This document shows, piece after piece, positions 26,963 through 36,665 of a stretch of 64,000 nucleotides of DNA. The position numbers and the translations under genes are program-made. Every line of letters starts with the position of its first letter. The first letter of the stretch is position 1. The DNA is from Mesonia ostreae (GTDB lineage Bacteria > Bacteroidota > Bacteroidia > Flavobacteriales > Flavobacteriaceae). The notes under the pieces are model-generated. The model saw nothing but the letters and a program-made list of their open reading frames with translations, was not told the origin of the DNA and did no database searches. The DNA lies in assembly GCF_031845265.1 (NCBI RefSeq), contig NZ_JAVRBG010000008.1:127080-191079 (forward strand). Direction: 5' to 3'.

Positions 26963-27199
26963 ATGCATGAATCGTTAGAAGAAATAGAAAAATTTATTAT
27001 TTCGAGAGTTCGAGAAATTAGAGAAAGTAAGGGTATTAGACAAGAAGCTCTTTCATTATCTATTGGAAAAAATATAAGCTTTATATCTCAAATTGAAGCT
27101 CCCTCCAAAAAGTCCAAGTATAATATTATTCATTTAAATCTTATTGCAAAAGCTTTAGAATGTTCTCCAAAAGATTTTTGGCCCGAAAAGGCTTTGTAA
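26963..27199 (+). CDS. XRE-family regulator, controller-protein-like
   Basis: 78 residues, nearly all helix-turn-helix: VREIRESKGIRQEALSLSIG, then ISFISQIE. Size and place, upstream of a DNA methylase and nuclease, fit the controller (C) proteins that delay restriction until methylation is in place. The methylase starts 325 bases downstream from its own promoter. Confidence 0.7.
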   Translation: MHESLEEIEKFIISRVREIRESKGIRQEALSLSIGKNISFISQIEAPSKKSKYNIIHLNLIAKALECSPKDFWPEKAL

Positions 27200-27451
27200 A
27201 GAATTTATTTGCTGAGCTTGAAAGGCTCTATGAAAAAATTTCTGGTTTAGAATTTAAATTTATTTATCGCATATAGAACTAAACGTCTATTTGTTTCCAA
27301 ATGAGAATCTATATAAGTGCCCTGTTTAAAAGTAACACTATGTTCTTCTTCTTAGCTAAAAGTTTAAACTCGTATAAAGTAATATGGCTTTTTATAAAAA
27401 AGTCCTTTAGATTGGACTTTATCTGATTCTATATTTTATAAAATGCCTAGC

Positions 27452-27486
27452 TTTGTGAAACTTGAATTTAGCAAATATTAAATTTG
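27452..27486 (+). promoter_or_regulatory. Bacteroidota-type promoter of the methylase gene
   Basis: TTTG at 27452-27455 and TAAATTTG (consensus TAnnTTTG) at 27479-27486, 23 bases apart, 38 bases before the ATG at 27525. The rest of the 27200-27524 gap shows no gene. Confidence 0.55.
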
Positions 27487-27524
27487 TATTTTACGAAAAA
27501 CCATAAAGACCATAAAAAACAATA

Positions 27525-30500
27525 ATGAACGGACAAAAAACAATAGATTTAATTGGTTTAAACAAAGCCATTTATACTACTTCGAAAGACAAGAAGCTGT
27601 CCGAAAGTAAATCTATTGTCTTGAACCAAGCAAAAGAGTTTGGCATAGATGCAGTTTATTTTAATACCGATGAAAACGAAAATAGCTTTCCTGCTATATT
27701 TTTAAAAAAAATAAACTCATTTGATATAGATTCATTAAAAGAAATTGCAAGCACTCACAAAAAAGCTTGGAACTTCAAAAAAGTACTTTTTCTGTATGTT
27801 TACTCTGAAACAGAAATTCGTATTTATAACTGTTCTGAAAAACCTATAATCATCACTAAAGATAATTTTGATTATGATAAAAAACTACAGAACATTGAAA
27901 TAAAGTCTTATAAATTTTCTGACAAAGAACAAATTCAGGAGCTTAATCGACTTTTTTCAACTATTGCAATTGACACAGGAATTATCTGGACTTTAGAAGA
28001 AGCTCAATTTGTTAGAAATAAAATAAACTTACAACGTAGAGTAGATAAGTATTTAGTAGATAGTTTAGTTAACACAGCTAAACAACTGGAACAACAAGGA
28101 CTTGAAATTAATTTTATTCATAAAATCATTCTTCGTTCTTTGTTTCTGTTATACTTAGAAGATAGAGAAGCTACAGACGAGAAATTTTATTCCAAAATTA
28201 GAAAGGGAGCAAAATCCTATTTTGACATTCTGAATGATGTAAACTCTACTTATGATTTATTCGATAAATTAGAAGAACATTTCAATGGTAACGTTTTTAC
28301 TTTAGAAGATGGGGAAAACATATCTACCAATCAACTTCAATTAATTAAAAAATGTTTTATTAGTGGTAATGATAACACACCGCAAATAAATCTATTTGAG
28401 GATTGGAGACTGTTTGATTTTAGTATTATACAAATAGAATTGCTAAGTGAAATCTATGAAAACTTTTTATTTAAAACTCACCCTGAATTAAAGAAAAAAA
28501 CGGGAACATATTACACACCACCTTCTTTGGTTGAATTTATTTTAAATGAGAAACTTCCTATTAATAAGGGAGAAACAAATTATGATATAAAGATTTTAGA
28601 CCCTTCCTGTGGTTCTGGAATTTTTTTAGTAGAAAGCTTTAAACGATTAGTAAAGCGTTATGAAAATTCTCATAATGAAAAACTAACTGACTTTAATAAA
28701 TTAAAAAAACTACTTACTGATAATATTTTTGGTATTGAATTACATCCACAAGCGATAAAAGTTACTGCTTTTAGTTTATACTTAGCTTTGGTTGATAATC
28801 TGAACCCTAAAAATATTTGGCAAAATAAAAATCATAGCTTACCAAATCTTATTAATAACCCAGAAGATAAATCATTAAAAGAACAAGGGACAAATTTATT
28901 CTGTAGAGATACTATTTCGGAAAATAAAGAAATAGAAAATATAGAATTTAATCTGGTAGTCGGAAATCCACCGTTTGGAACTACGGGTTTGCTTGAATCT
29001 GTAAAAAGCTATTGTAAACAAGAAGGTTTTGCTCAAGAAATGGTTTTACCATTTTTACACAAATCCACAAAGTTTGCGCCAAAAGGAGAAGTAGCATTAA
29101 TATTTAACACCAAAGTTTTAACTAATACAGGAGGAACTTATCAAAACTTCAGGAAATGGTTATTTAATGATTGCTATGTAGAAAAAGTATATAATTTTTC
29201 TATACTTCGTAATGCAAAGAAAAATTTCGGAGGTCAATTATTTGGAGACGCGACTGGACCTATAAGCATAGTATATTATCAAAAAGAGCAACCTATAAAT
29301 CCTTCCGATAAAATCGCTTATTATGCACCTAAAACTTACATAAAATCAAATATAATTGAAGGTTTAAATATCGATTTTACGGATTTAAAACACCTTCCAA
29401 GAGAAGAATGTCAAAAACCTGACACTAAAATTTGGAAGGTTGCAATGTGGGGAGGAATGAATGATTGGAACCTAATTAAACAATTGAGTAATTCTAAATT
29501 TGAAAATATTAACGACTTTAACAAAAGTCATAATATTAAATCTGGAGTAGGATTTCAATTATTAACTCAGAAAAAAGATAAGCCAAAATATTCTGACATA
29601 TTAACTAAATTACCTTATTTAGATTCCAAAGACATAAAAAGATATAATACATCGGATAATGTACTAAAGAATATTAAAAAGTCAATAAAAACACCAAGAG
29701 CGACTAACTTTTATAAGAATTTTTATAATTTAACAAATCTTGATGATTTAGAAAGCCTTACTGCTTTTAGACGATTAGGAGATATAGAAGCTTTTACTAA
29801 CCCTCACATTATAATTAAAAAAGGCCTTGAAAAAAACGCAGTTTGTGCATCTTTTATAGATATACCTTGTTCTTTTAGAGATGGGGTTTATGGATTTTAT
29901 TCAGACACCAAAAACATTAGCAAATTACATTTACTAATGTCTTATTTTAACTCAAAAATAAGCTCATACTTTCTTTTTATGACAATTTCATCTTATGGAA
30001 TTGAAAGAGAACAAATAATGAAAAATGAATATTTATCCATCCCAATTAACCTTAACAAAAAACAAGAAAAAGCGATTTCAAAAGCTTCAATGCATATTAT
30101 TGAAAAGTTGAATTCTGAGAATTTTCTAAACGATGAAATTGAAAACAAAAAACTAGAATTTTATATTGTTGAGAATGTTGACAATATAATTTATGAAAGT
30201 TTCAATTTAACAAAGAATGATATTGCATTACTTAATGACGGTATAAACTATAGTTTGGATTTATTTCATAAACAAGAAAAATCAAAAGCATTACTTCCTG
30301 TACTTCAAGAGCAAGTAAATATATTTAGCACATTGATTTCTAATGAATTAAATAATTTTCTTGACGGGCAAGATTTATTCTCGAATGCTACAATTTATAA
30401 TAATATCAATAGATTTTCTCCTTTAATGATGATTAAAATTTCTTTTGATGAAAAGAAAAGTAAAACTTTTCAATCAAATGAATTTATTGATGAGGAATTA

Positions 30501-30683
30501 AAAAAACTAGATAAACACTTATGGGAAGAGAAAGCAACTAACATCTATTTTAGAAAAAAACTAAACTATAAAACAGGAAACGATATATATATCATTAGAC
30601 CAAATCAACGAAGATTCTGGTCGCAATCAATGGCATTAGAAGATGCTTCTGAATTAATTCTTGAAATTTTAAACGAGAATTAA
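27525..30683 (+). CDS. N6-adenine DNA methyltransferase, Eco57I/type IIG-like
   Basis: 1052 residues. Residues 1-300 are an unassigned N-terminal region. The methylase core has the SAM-binding motif ILDPSCGSGIFLVE (about 356-369), IFGIELHPQA, and catalytic NPPFG (about 480). The C-terminal 400 residues look like a target recognition region with repeats and a tail. An Eco57I-like enzyme normally carries an N-terminal nuclease; no clear PD-(D/E)XK motif is visible in its N-terminus, and the next gene, 2 bases downstream, supplies one. So this is probably a two-gene restriction-modification pair. It is not BREX PglX: no other BREX genes are present. Confidence 0.85.
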   Translation: MNGQKTIDLIGLNKAIYTTSKDKKLSESKSIVLNQAKEFGIDAVYFNTDENENSFPAIFLKKINSFDIDSLKEIASTHKKAWNFKKVLFLYVYSETEIRIYNCSEKPIIITKDNFDYDKKLQNIEIKSYKFSDKEQIQELNRLFSTIAIDTGIIWTLEEAQFVRNKINLQRRVDKYLVDSLVNTAKQLEQQGLEINFIHKIILRSLFLLYLEDREATDEKFYSKIRKGAKSYFDILNDVNSTYDLFDKLEEHFNGNVFTLEDGENISTNQLQLIKKCFISGNDNTPQINLFEDWRLFDFSIIQIELLSEIYENFLFKTHPELKKKTGTYYTPPSLVEFILNEKLPINKGETNYDIKILDPSCGSGIFLVESFKRLVKRYENSHNEKLTDFNKLKKLLTDNIFGIELHPQAIKVTAFSLYLALVDNLNPKNIWQNKNHSLPNLINNPEDKSLKEQGTNLFCRDTISENKEIENIEFNLVVGNPPFGTTGLLESVKSYCKQEGFAQEMVLPFLHKSTKFAPKGEVALIFNTKVLTNTGGTYQNFRKWLFNDCYVEKVYNFSILRNAKKNFGGQLFGDATGPISIVYYQKEQPINPSDKIAYYAPKTYIKSNIIEGLNIDFTDLKHLPREECQKPDTKIWKVAMWGGMNDWNLIKQLSNSKFENINDFNKSHNIKSGVGFQLLTQKKDKPKYSDILTKLPYLDSKDIKRYNTSDNVLKNIKKSIKTPRATNFYKNFYNLTNLDDLESLTAFRRLGDIEAFTNPHIIIKKGLEKNAVCASFIDIPCSFRDGVYGFYSDTKNISKLHLLMSYFNSKISSYFLFMTISSYGIEREQIMKNEYLSIPINLNKKQEKAISKASMHIIEKLNSENFLNDEIENKKLEFYIVENVDNIIYESFNLTKNDIALLNDGINYSLDLFHKQEKSKALLPVLQEQVNIFSTLISNELNNFLDGQDLFSNATIYNNINRFSPLMMIKISFDEKKSKTFQSNEFIDEELKKLDKHLWEEKATNIYFRKKLNYKTGNDIYIIRPNQRRFWSQSMALEDASELILEILNEN

Positions 30684-30685
30684 TT

Positions 30686-31300
30686 ATGGCATTAAATACG
30701 ATTATTCAAGAAAAATTCAGGAATGCATTTGATTTTAAATGTTTCAGTCTAATTATAGAGGCTTATCAGGTGACGATAAATGAAAAAATAATCCAATTAG
30801 ATTGGAATGAAAATGATATCGCACAAGAACTCTGTGAAAAATTAGATGGCAATCCTAAAAGATTGCAATGGTTTATATCTGCAACTAGAGAATTTCACTT
30901 ATCAACTACAACAAATAAAAAGAAAGGATTTGCTGATAAATTACCAAGAGTGGATTTAAGAATGTCTAGTATAATTTCCAAACTAGAGTTTAAGTATTTT
31001 TTTGAAGCTAAACGATTAAAAGAAAACGATTCCGGACTTAAAAGGAGTTATATAGATGATGGTATGGACAGGTTTACTTGCAAGAAATATCCTTCTGGCT
31101 GTATGTTAGGTTTCTTACTTCAAGGTAATGTGAACAAAACTGTAAAAGGCATTAATAAATTGCTAATTAAAGACAAAAGAAATGCCCAAACTTTGAATTC
31201 TAAAAAGAATTATTCGCATAAATATTATTTTGAATCCAAGCATATTGAAATAGGAATCTTAAAACATTTGATATTTGACTTCACCAATATGCAAAATTAA
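30686..31300 (+). CDS. Putative PD-(D/E)XK restriction endonuclease partner
   Basis: 204 residues. RVDLRMSSIISKLEFKYFFEAKR contains an Asp followed about 20 residues later by E-A-K, the PD-(D/E)XK pattern, then YIDDGMDRFTCKKYPSGCMLGFLLQGN, a conserved-looking block seen in uncharacterised restriction-like nucleases. It starts 2 bases after the methylase, so they are co-translated. Loss of the methylase would be expected to make this nuclease harmful. It ends 5 bases from the convergent Roco gene. Confidence 0.62.
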   Translation: MALNTIIQEKFRNAFDFKCFSLIIEAYQVTINEKIIQLDWNENDIAQELCEKLDGNPKRLQWFISATREFHLSTTTNKKKGFADKLPRVDLRMSSIISKLEFKYFFEAKRLKENDSGLKRSYIDDGMDRFTCKKYPSGCMLGFLLQGNVNKTVKGINKLLIKDKRNAQTLNSKKNYSHKYYFESKHIEIGILKHLIFDFTNMQN

Positions 31301-31305
31301 ATTCA

Positions 31306-34300
31306 TCAAATATTATCTTTAATTATATCTTCATATAGCTTTTTAATTTTCGGAGGAAATTTTCTAACAATCTCATCTTCATCTTTTTCTGAATTAATAT
31401 CATCTTCAATTATAATCTTAATAATATTTGCTATTAAGTACCAAGCCTTATTTTGATTTTTGAATTCCATTACCTCTTTTCCTATAAATGGTAAAGCAGT
31501 AAATTTATCTAAAGGCCAAGCAAGCTCTTCACCGGATTCAGATTTAAAATTATATTTACGACTCCAATCAATATAATCTAAAATTATAGGAATTATTTTT
31601 ACTTTTCCATCTCTCTCATAGCGTTTAAAAGTATGCTTCACTTCATATTTGTGTATATATGGAGTAGACATAAATTTTGGGCTAATCATAAAACACACTA
31701 TGTCTGCTTCATCCAACTTTTCCTTAATAGTTAAATCCCAGTCATCTCCTCCCTTTAATTCTGTACAATACCAAGACTCGATAATGCCAGAGCTTTGTAG
31801 GGTTGAAAGATGTTCGATAAAATTATTGACTAATTCCTCATCCTGTTTGGAGTAAGAAATAAATAGTTTTTTGGTCGGTTTTTTCATACTATCTTCTAAC
31901 AAATTATTAAAGTTATATACACTAATCTGAACACTTTCTTCGTTCAAAAAATCTTTGGCTGTAATATAATTAATTTTATTTTCATAGTTGAATTTCAAAT
32001 TTTTCAACTCAATAAAATAAATACCATCTAATGTTAACAGCTCATTTATTTGTACTCCTTCTATTTCAATAACTGCTTTTATAATTATAATAAATGTTTT
32101 TATAAAATCATCTCCAACGTTACTTTTAAAATTAAAAACATCGATGTAAGCGCATTTATATTTGTAATCTATGTTGAATTTTATAAAAACCTTTTGTTTA
32201 GTCTTTTTATCCTTAAATATTAATCCATTTTTCCAATAGTAGAAACCTTCATTAGACACATTTTGCTTATTAAAAACTTCTGAAAATATTGATAAGATTA
32301 TACTTTTAGGGATGAATCCATTAAATCTAAATCTTCTAAATGGTGTTTTGATGTCAGCTAATAAATCAATTAGTAAATCAGGTTTTTCTTGCAAAAATAA
32401 GGGAGCAATATAATTTGAATCTTTTAGTCCTTTAAATAAAATCTTATGATTAACCAGAGTTCTTATAACTTCGTCTTTATGATTGATTTCATTCAGTTCA
32501 TTTAAATTAATTTTTCCATTATGCTTTTTTGAGATTTCGAGTATTTTATAGACTTCAGTTAAAAAATTATTTTGATTAACGATAATCGAACCCTGATAGT
32601 TCTCTTTTTGTGAATGATAGATAACTAAACCAATTTCTTTTAGAAATTTGGCAAACAACACAATCTCTTCATCCTCAAAAAGAATATTAGAAATTTCATT
32701 TTCCGATTTATTAAATTTGTTTTTAAGCCAAATAGATATGAAACTATTGATTTTTTCCCTAAAGATGCTCATGTCAATAATGAAATCATCGCTTTTAAAA
32801 ATTTTATCCCAATTGTCTTTTACATAACCCCACGTTGCTAATAGAGGTCTATTGTAATTGGAATTTTTCTTAATTATATCTAGATAATTTTCCTCAAATT
32901 GCTTTTTGCCCTTACTTTCTAAAAGAGAAAGATTAGCAAAGTCATATATATTAGGGTAGTCATTGACTAATTTAAATTGATTTAAGTATCCTTGACTTAT
33001 TTCTATTTTATTTTGAATAATTAATACATTCCTATTGTTCGCAATCCTACCAATTGAATCAGTAGCATCCAAAACGTCAACTGTCCAATTACCTTTTGTA
33101 GGATCTTTAATTTTAGAATTAATTTTCACATCTCTTTCATCCAATAACTGCTCCATTTGTTTTTGCGATTCTGTTAAAGATTTTTTCGCATATATTTTAA
33201 TAGAATCTAACCAATATTCTAAAGGGAAGACTTGTGTTTTTATGGAAGGTTTAACTCTTTTATCTTCAATTTCTCCTAAATGATTACTATTGTTATCCCA
33301 CAATAATAAATAGACGGAATCACTTGAAAAGAAAATCTTATGAGTATCGTGGTAATAATCTTGTCCACCAAAATCAAAAAATCTTAATTTTAAAGTTTCA
33401 TTATTTATTTTGACATTTAGTAATTCCTCTGTAACAAGCCAATGAGTTATTGGAATATTTTTTTTGAACCTCTTCGTTTTTAGATAATTTAATAAAGTTG
33501 ATTTTCCAGAATTAGAATTTCCAATTAAAATAATTTTAATCTCTTTGTTATAATAAGATTCTAATTCTAGCATTCCTTCATACTTAAGCTGTCTTAAATA
33601 AAGAAAAAAACCTTCATTAGACTGTTCCAGTATTTCATATGGAGGGACTATATTGGGAGAGTTTTTACTTATTGATATTACTTTTTTTTCCCAACTTGAA
33701 TTTCTAATTTTAATACCGGTAGTTGAATTAAGTAATAAATTTTCTAAGGGAATCAAATTACTAATTCTGTTAGAATGCAAATCGACAGTTACTAATTGTA
33801 AGCAATCTTTCAAAAAATCAATACTTTCTATTAAATTATTACTTAAATAAATTTCCTTTAAATTTTTCAACTCAACTAATGGAGGAGCTTTATCAATCTT
33901 ATTGTTATTAATATGCGCAATTTCTAAATGTTGCAAATTAGTAACCTCAGAGATATCTTGAATTTCATTATTACTAATATTTAGAAATTGTAACTTCTTC
34001 AATTTGAATAAAGATGAAACATCAATAATCCTCCAATTATTACTTTTGCTGCTATGTTTACTTTTCCAATCACCACTTACAACCAATTTTTCTAAATTTT
34101 GAAGTTTAGCAATATCAGATGGTATATTAAAAATATTATTTTTCAAACCTTTATTTTGCGATTCCCGCCGTATCCATCTTTTTTCGACCTCATTGTATTC
34201 AGCCCATTCATTACTGATAATTAATTCTTTTAAATCGTGCATTTGGAACAATTCTGGAATCAAGCTCAAGTCAGTTAATCCCATTCGTCCAATATCTAAA

Positions 34301-35199
34301 ATCCTAGAATTAGATTGCTTATTTTCAATTATTTTCTCTTTAGTTGTATTTATTATATTATCAAACCATTCAGTAATTGAAATTTCACCCTTCATTACAA
34401 TCGCTAAAGGAGGATAAATCAATGGGTTTTCAAATGCATTAATAAAGTTGATTTTTTTTCTTTTTAAGGCTTGATAAAGAGGTGTCAAATCGATAATTTG
34501 ATTTTGACCAATCATCAAGTCAGTATTAACTGAAATATTTTTCAGGGCTGTTATATCTGTTATCTGATTATGTGATAAATCAAGTGATTCAAAACTTTTT
34601 AAATTTTTTAATGTTGATATGTCGTGTATCTTATTTTTATTAACATTAAAATTCTCTAATTTTGTAAGCTTTGATAAATATGAAATGTTCGATATTTGAT
34701 TATCAGATATATTTAATGATTTTATTGAGGTTAAATATTTTATGTTAGATATATCCTTTATTCTATTAGAATAAGCCCAAAATTCTATTAAGTTGAATAA
34801 GTCCAAGTTGGGAATTATAGTAATTTGATTATTATCCAAGTATAGATATTCAAGATTTCCTAGGTTTTTCAAACCAGTTATATCTTTTATTTCATTGGAA
34901 CCTAAATCAAGATGTTTTAACTTTTTAAAGTTATTTATTAGATTAATTTTATTTAATTTATTTCCAGAAAGATTTAGATGTGTTAATGTATTAGAAGCTT
35001 CTAGCAAACCTTCTAAATCACTTATGGCATTATCCTTAAGGTTCATTTTTATAATATTTCCATTTGAATCTAAAGAATATTTATTTTCATTTTTATAAAA
35101 TTCAACTTTAGATATTTCTCTATCATCTTCAATTAATCGAGATAATTCTATATTATAATAATCTTTAATATTATCAATTATTTGACTTGTATATTTCAT
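31306..35199 (-). CDS. LRR-Roco GTPase with C-terminal TIR domain
   Basis: 1297 residues. An N-terminal leucine-rich repeat region (about 60-270, of the LxxLxLxxNxI type, then a second block about 300-520) is followed by a Roc GTPase domain with P-loop GNSNSGKST (about 557-565) and a Ras-like DFGGQDYYHDTHK switch. A COR-like region comes next, then a TIR domain (about 1107-1275) beginning KKLFISYSKQDEELV with WYCTELKGGDDWD and Glu in HKYEVKH as likely catalytic residue. TIR domains of bacterial defence proteins consume NAD+, and LRR/Roc modules sense or oligomerise. The full LRR-Roc-COR-TIR order suggests an NLR-like abortive infection protein; the function is not proven. Confidence 0.88.
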   Translation of the reverse strand: MKYTSQIIDNIKDYYNIELSRLIEDDREISKVEFYKNENKYSLDSNGNIIKMNLKDNAISDLEGLLEASNTLTHLNLSGNKLNKINLINNFKKLKHLDLGSNEIKDITGLKNLGNLEYLYLDNNQITIIPNLDLFNLIEFWAYSNRIKDISNIKYLTSIKSLNISDNQISNISYLSKLTKLENFNVNKNKIHDISTLKNLKSFESLDLSHNQITDITALKNISVNTDLMIGQNQIIDLTPLYQALKRKKINFINAFENPLIYPPLAIVMKGEISITEWFDNIINTTKEKIIENKQSNSRILDIGRMGLTDLSLIPELFQMHDLKELIISNEWAEYNEVEKRWIRRESQNKGLKNNIFNIPSDIAKLQNLEKLVVSGDWKSKHSSKSNNWRIIDVSSLFKLKKLQFLNISNNEIQDISEVTNLQHLEIAHINNNKIDKAPPLVELKNLKEIYLSNNLIESIDFLKDCLQLVTVDLHSNRISNLIPLENLLLNSTTGIKIRNSSWEKKVISISKNSPNIVPPYEILEQSNEGFFLYLRQLKYEGMLELESYYNKEIKIILIGNSNSGKSTLLNYLKTKRFKKNIPITHWLVTEELLNVKINNETLKLRFFDFGGQDYYHDTHKIFFSSDSVYLLLWDNNSNHLGEIEDKRVKPSIKTQVFPLEYWLDSIKIYAKKSLTESQKQMEQLLDERDVKINSKIKDPTKGNWTVDVLDATDSIGRIANNRNVLIIQNKIEISQGYLNQFKLVNDYPNIYDFANLSLLESKGKKQFEENYLDIIKKNSNYNRPLLATWGYVKDNWDKIFKSDDFIIDMSIFREKINSFISIWLKNKFNKSENEISNILFEDEEIVLFAKFLKEIGLVIYHSQKENYQGSIIVNQNNFLTEVYKILEISKKHNGKINLNELNEINHKDEVIRTLVNHKILFKGLKDSNYIAPLFLQEKPDLLIDLLADIKTPFRRFRFNGFIPKSIILSIFSEVFNKQNVSNEGFYYWKNGLIFKDKKTKQKVFIKFNIDYKYKCAYIDVFNFKSNVGDDFIKTFIIIIKAVIEIEGVQINELLTLDGIYFIELKNLKFNYENKINYITAKDFLNEESVQISVYNFNNLLEDSMKKPTKKLFISYSKQDEELVNNFIEHLSTLQSSGIIESWYCTELKGGDDWDLTIKEKLDEADIVCFMISPKFMSTPYIHKYEVKHTFKRYERDGKVKIIPIILDYIDWSRKYNFKSESGEELAWPLDKFTALPFIGKEVMEFKNQNKAWYLIANIIKIIIEDDINSEKDEDEIVRKFPPKIKKLYEDIIKDNI

Positions 35200-35247
35200 T
35201 TAAGTTGTTGAGTTCACTAATTTTTCTTAAGAGTTAGTTAAGATGTT

Positions 35248-35391
35248 TTACGAATGTAATTTATTTTTTGTGTCTTTAGAAGTTGGTTGAATTGATTTTA
35301 TCCACTTATGCGGTGTGTAATTGATAACAATTTTATCATACTCCAGTATATTGAAGTAAACATACTTCTTCCAGAGATCTTCTAATTTCAT
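35248..35391 (-). CDS. Short ORF upstream of the Roco gene, uncertain
   Basis: 47 codons from an ATG at 35391, same strand as the Roco gene and 48 bases upstream. The product (starting MKLEDLWKKYVYFNILEYD) is aromatic and basic, with no recognisable family. It may be a leader peptide or part of a decayed gene. Confidence 0.2.
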   Translation of the reverse strand: MKLEDLWKKYVYFNILEYDKIVINYTPHKWIKSIQPTSKDTKNKLHS

Positions 35392-35398
35392 TAAGATA

Positions 35399-35488
35399 AT
35401 GAATAAAATTATAATTTTCGACAAAATCAAAGAAAGGCTAGATTTTGCAGAAATCAATAAGAAATTAATTGACTGTTATTATTTATAA
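35399..35488 (+). pseudogene. Probable N-terminal fragment of an IS transposase
   Basis: A 29-codon frame from ATG 35399 reads IIIFDKIKERLDFAEINKKL and ends at TAA. It resembles the N-terminus of IS5/IS1182-type transposases, which continue with a glycine/arginine motif absent here. No terminal inverted repeats were found nearby. The assignment is from memory of the family pattern and is weak. Confidence 0.3.
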
Positions 35489-35537
35489 TAATTTTATTTT
35501 TTGTCAATCCCTGCCTGTCATTCAGTAATACAAATTA

Positions 35538-35759
35538 TTGAAAACTATCCATCTAGGCGCATCGTGGTTAGACTTAGGGGTACAAGAGCAATGTAATTAT
35601 AAAGAATATGTGATTCGGGTTTCGTTCAGCCCTAAAGGAAATAAGTTGGTATACGGCTTTGCCCAAATTGAAGCAAGCGATAACTTCATTCCTCGACCCA
35701 CTACTCCCCCTACTCTACAAAATTGGCGTGGTATAATAGAAAGAGATGTTTTTTTGTAA
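35538..35759 (+). CDS. Hypothetical 73-residue ORF (TTG start), uncertain
   Basis: The frame opens at a TTG at 35538 and has no ATG. The peptide contains YKEYVIRVSFSPKGNKLVYG and a Pro-rich stretch, looking partly protein-like but not matching a family I know. Position between remnants suggests a fragment. Confidence 0.2.
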   Translation: MKTIHLGASWLDLGVQEQCNYKEYVIRVSFSPKGNKLVYGFAQIEASDNFIPRPTTPPTLQNWRGIIERDVFL

Positions 35760-35851
35760 AGAAGTGATTCTTACTGGAGTTTTATGCTTATAAAACTGAT
35801 TCCTTATCCTTTAAGATTATACCCGTAAGGATATAAATATACTGTAAGATA

Positions 35852-36121
35852 CTATTTTACACCCGTACAGGATAATGACGCAAGAATAGAATAAAAATAT
35901 CTCGCTTTACAGAAAAGAACTATTCTTTTAACCTTTGAATTCAACCTATAAACGCAACTTTTAGCGGAAAGCGTATAATCATTTTTCAGAAGGAAAGAAG
36001 GGATTATTTCCCTTCTCCCTCTGAACGGACAGTTTAATCTACTTTGTTTATCGGTTTTTAGTCCGTAATAGTGCAACACGTTTGCCATTGTCAGCCCTTG
36101 TTTTATCTCGCTTATTTCCAT
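35852..36121 (-). pseudogene. Truncated CHC2-type primase remnant
   Basis: From ATG 36121 the frame reads MEISEIKQGLTMANVLHYYG then TDKQSRLNCPFRG, the start of the CHC2 zinc-finger primase found in flavobacterial ICEs, which normally runs on to a Toprim domain. The zinc ligands after the first cysteine are lost and the frame ends after about 89 residues, so this is a non-functional stub. Confidence 0.65.
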
Positions 36122-36211
36122 AGGTAAATTATTTTTAGCCAATTTGTACATCGCAAAAGTTCCAATAAATGTACTATTAGGCAACTAATGTAATGACAAT
36201 ATGGATAATTA

Positions 36212-36242
36212 TTGCTTAAAATGGACTATTTGGGTATCTTTG
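36212..36242 (+). promoter_or_regulatory. Bacteroidota-type promoter of XRE regulator
   Basis: TTG at 36212-36214 and a perfect TATCTTTG at 36235-36242, 20 bases apart; ATG follows at 36267. The word TGGACT occurs twice (36222 and 36241) around the -7 element, a candidate operator. Confidence 0.55.
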
Positions 36243-36266
36243 GACTGTATTTAATTCAATATCATT

Positions 36267-36632
36267 ATGAGCGTAGCCAGTAATATCAAGCGTTTAAGGG
36301 AAGAAAAAGGACTTTTACAAAAGGAAGTCGCCGCAGAGGTGGATTTGGGCGTTTCCCATTATAGTAAAATCGAGAACGGTCAAAGGGAAGCTTCGGTTGA
36401 CTTACTGGACAAGCTGTCCAAGTTCTACGGGATTACCATTGATGATATCGTACATATGGGCGATGACATTCCCACGGATATAGTTTTGGAAGACAAGACC
36501 ACTTCAGAGCAGATGCGGTTGATTTCCGAACTGGATGAAAAAGATAAATCTATTGTCTTTGGGATGATCGAGACGATGCTCACAAAAAAGAAGTTCAAGG
36601 ACTTCTTTACGAAGAACGTGGCGATGCTGTAA
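36267..36632 (+). CDS. XRE-family regulator (121 aa)
   Basis: An N-terminal HTH (SNIKRLREEKGLLQKEVAAE and VSHYSKIENGQREAS, residues 5-60) is followed by a helical C-terminus with an LDEKDKSIVFGMIETML pattern, as in XRE proteins with a dimerising tail. Likely represses nearby genes and its own promoter at 36212-36242. It ends shortly before a convergent tiny ORF and shares a terminator with it. Confidence 0.82.
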   Translation: MSVASNIKRLREEKGLLQKEVAAEVDLGVSHYSKIENGQREASVDLLDKLSKFYGITIDDIVHMGDDIPTDIVLEDKTTSEQMRLISELDEKDKSIVFGMIETMLTKKKFKDFFTKNVAML

Positions 36633-36637
36633 CTAAA

Positions 36638-36661
36638 AAAGCCACCCGACTAGATGGCTTT
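36638..36661. terminator. Terminator between XRE gene and the 45-residue ORF
   Basis: AAAGCCA / TGGCTTT stem with a 10-base loop. On the minus strand it is followed by six T residues, so it mainly ends the small leftward ORF; the plus-strand U-run is weaker. Confidence 0.6.
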
Positions 36662-36665
36662 GTAT

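Noticed and set aside
27525..31300. BREX (PglX) system
   Set aside because: No PglZ, BrxC or BrxL-like genes are near; the methylase pairs only with one small nuclease gene.
35852..36184. Functional CHC2 primase
   Set aside because: Only the first zinc ligand region is recognisable and the frame ends without Toprim or the rest of the zinc finger.
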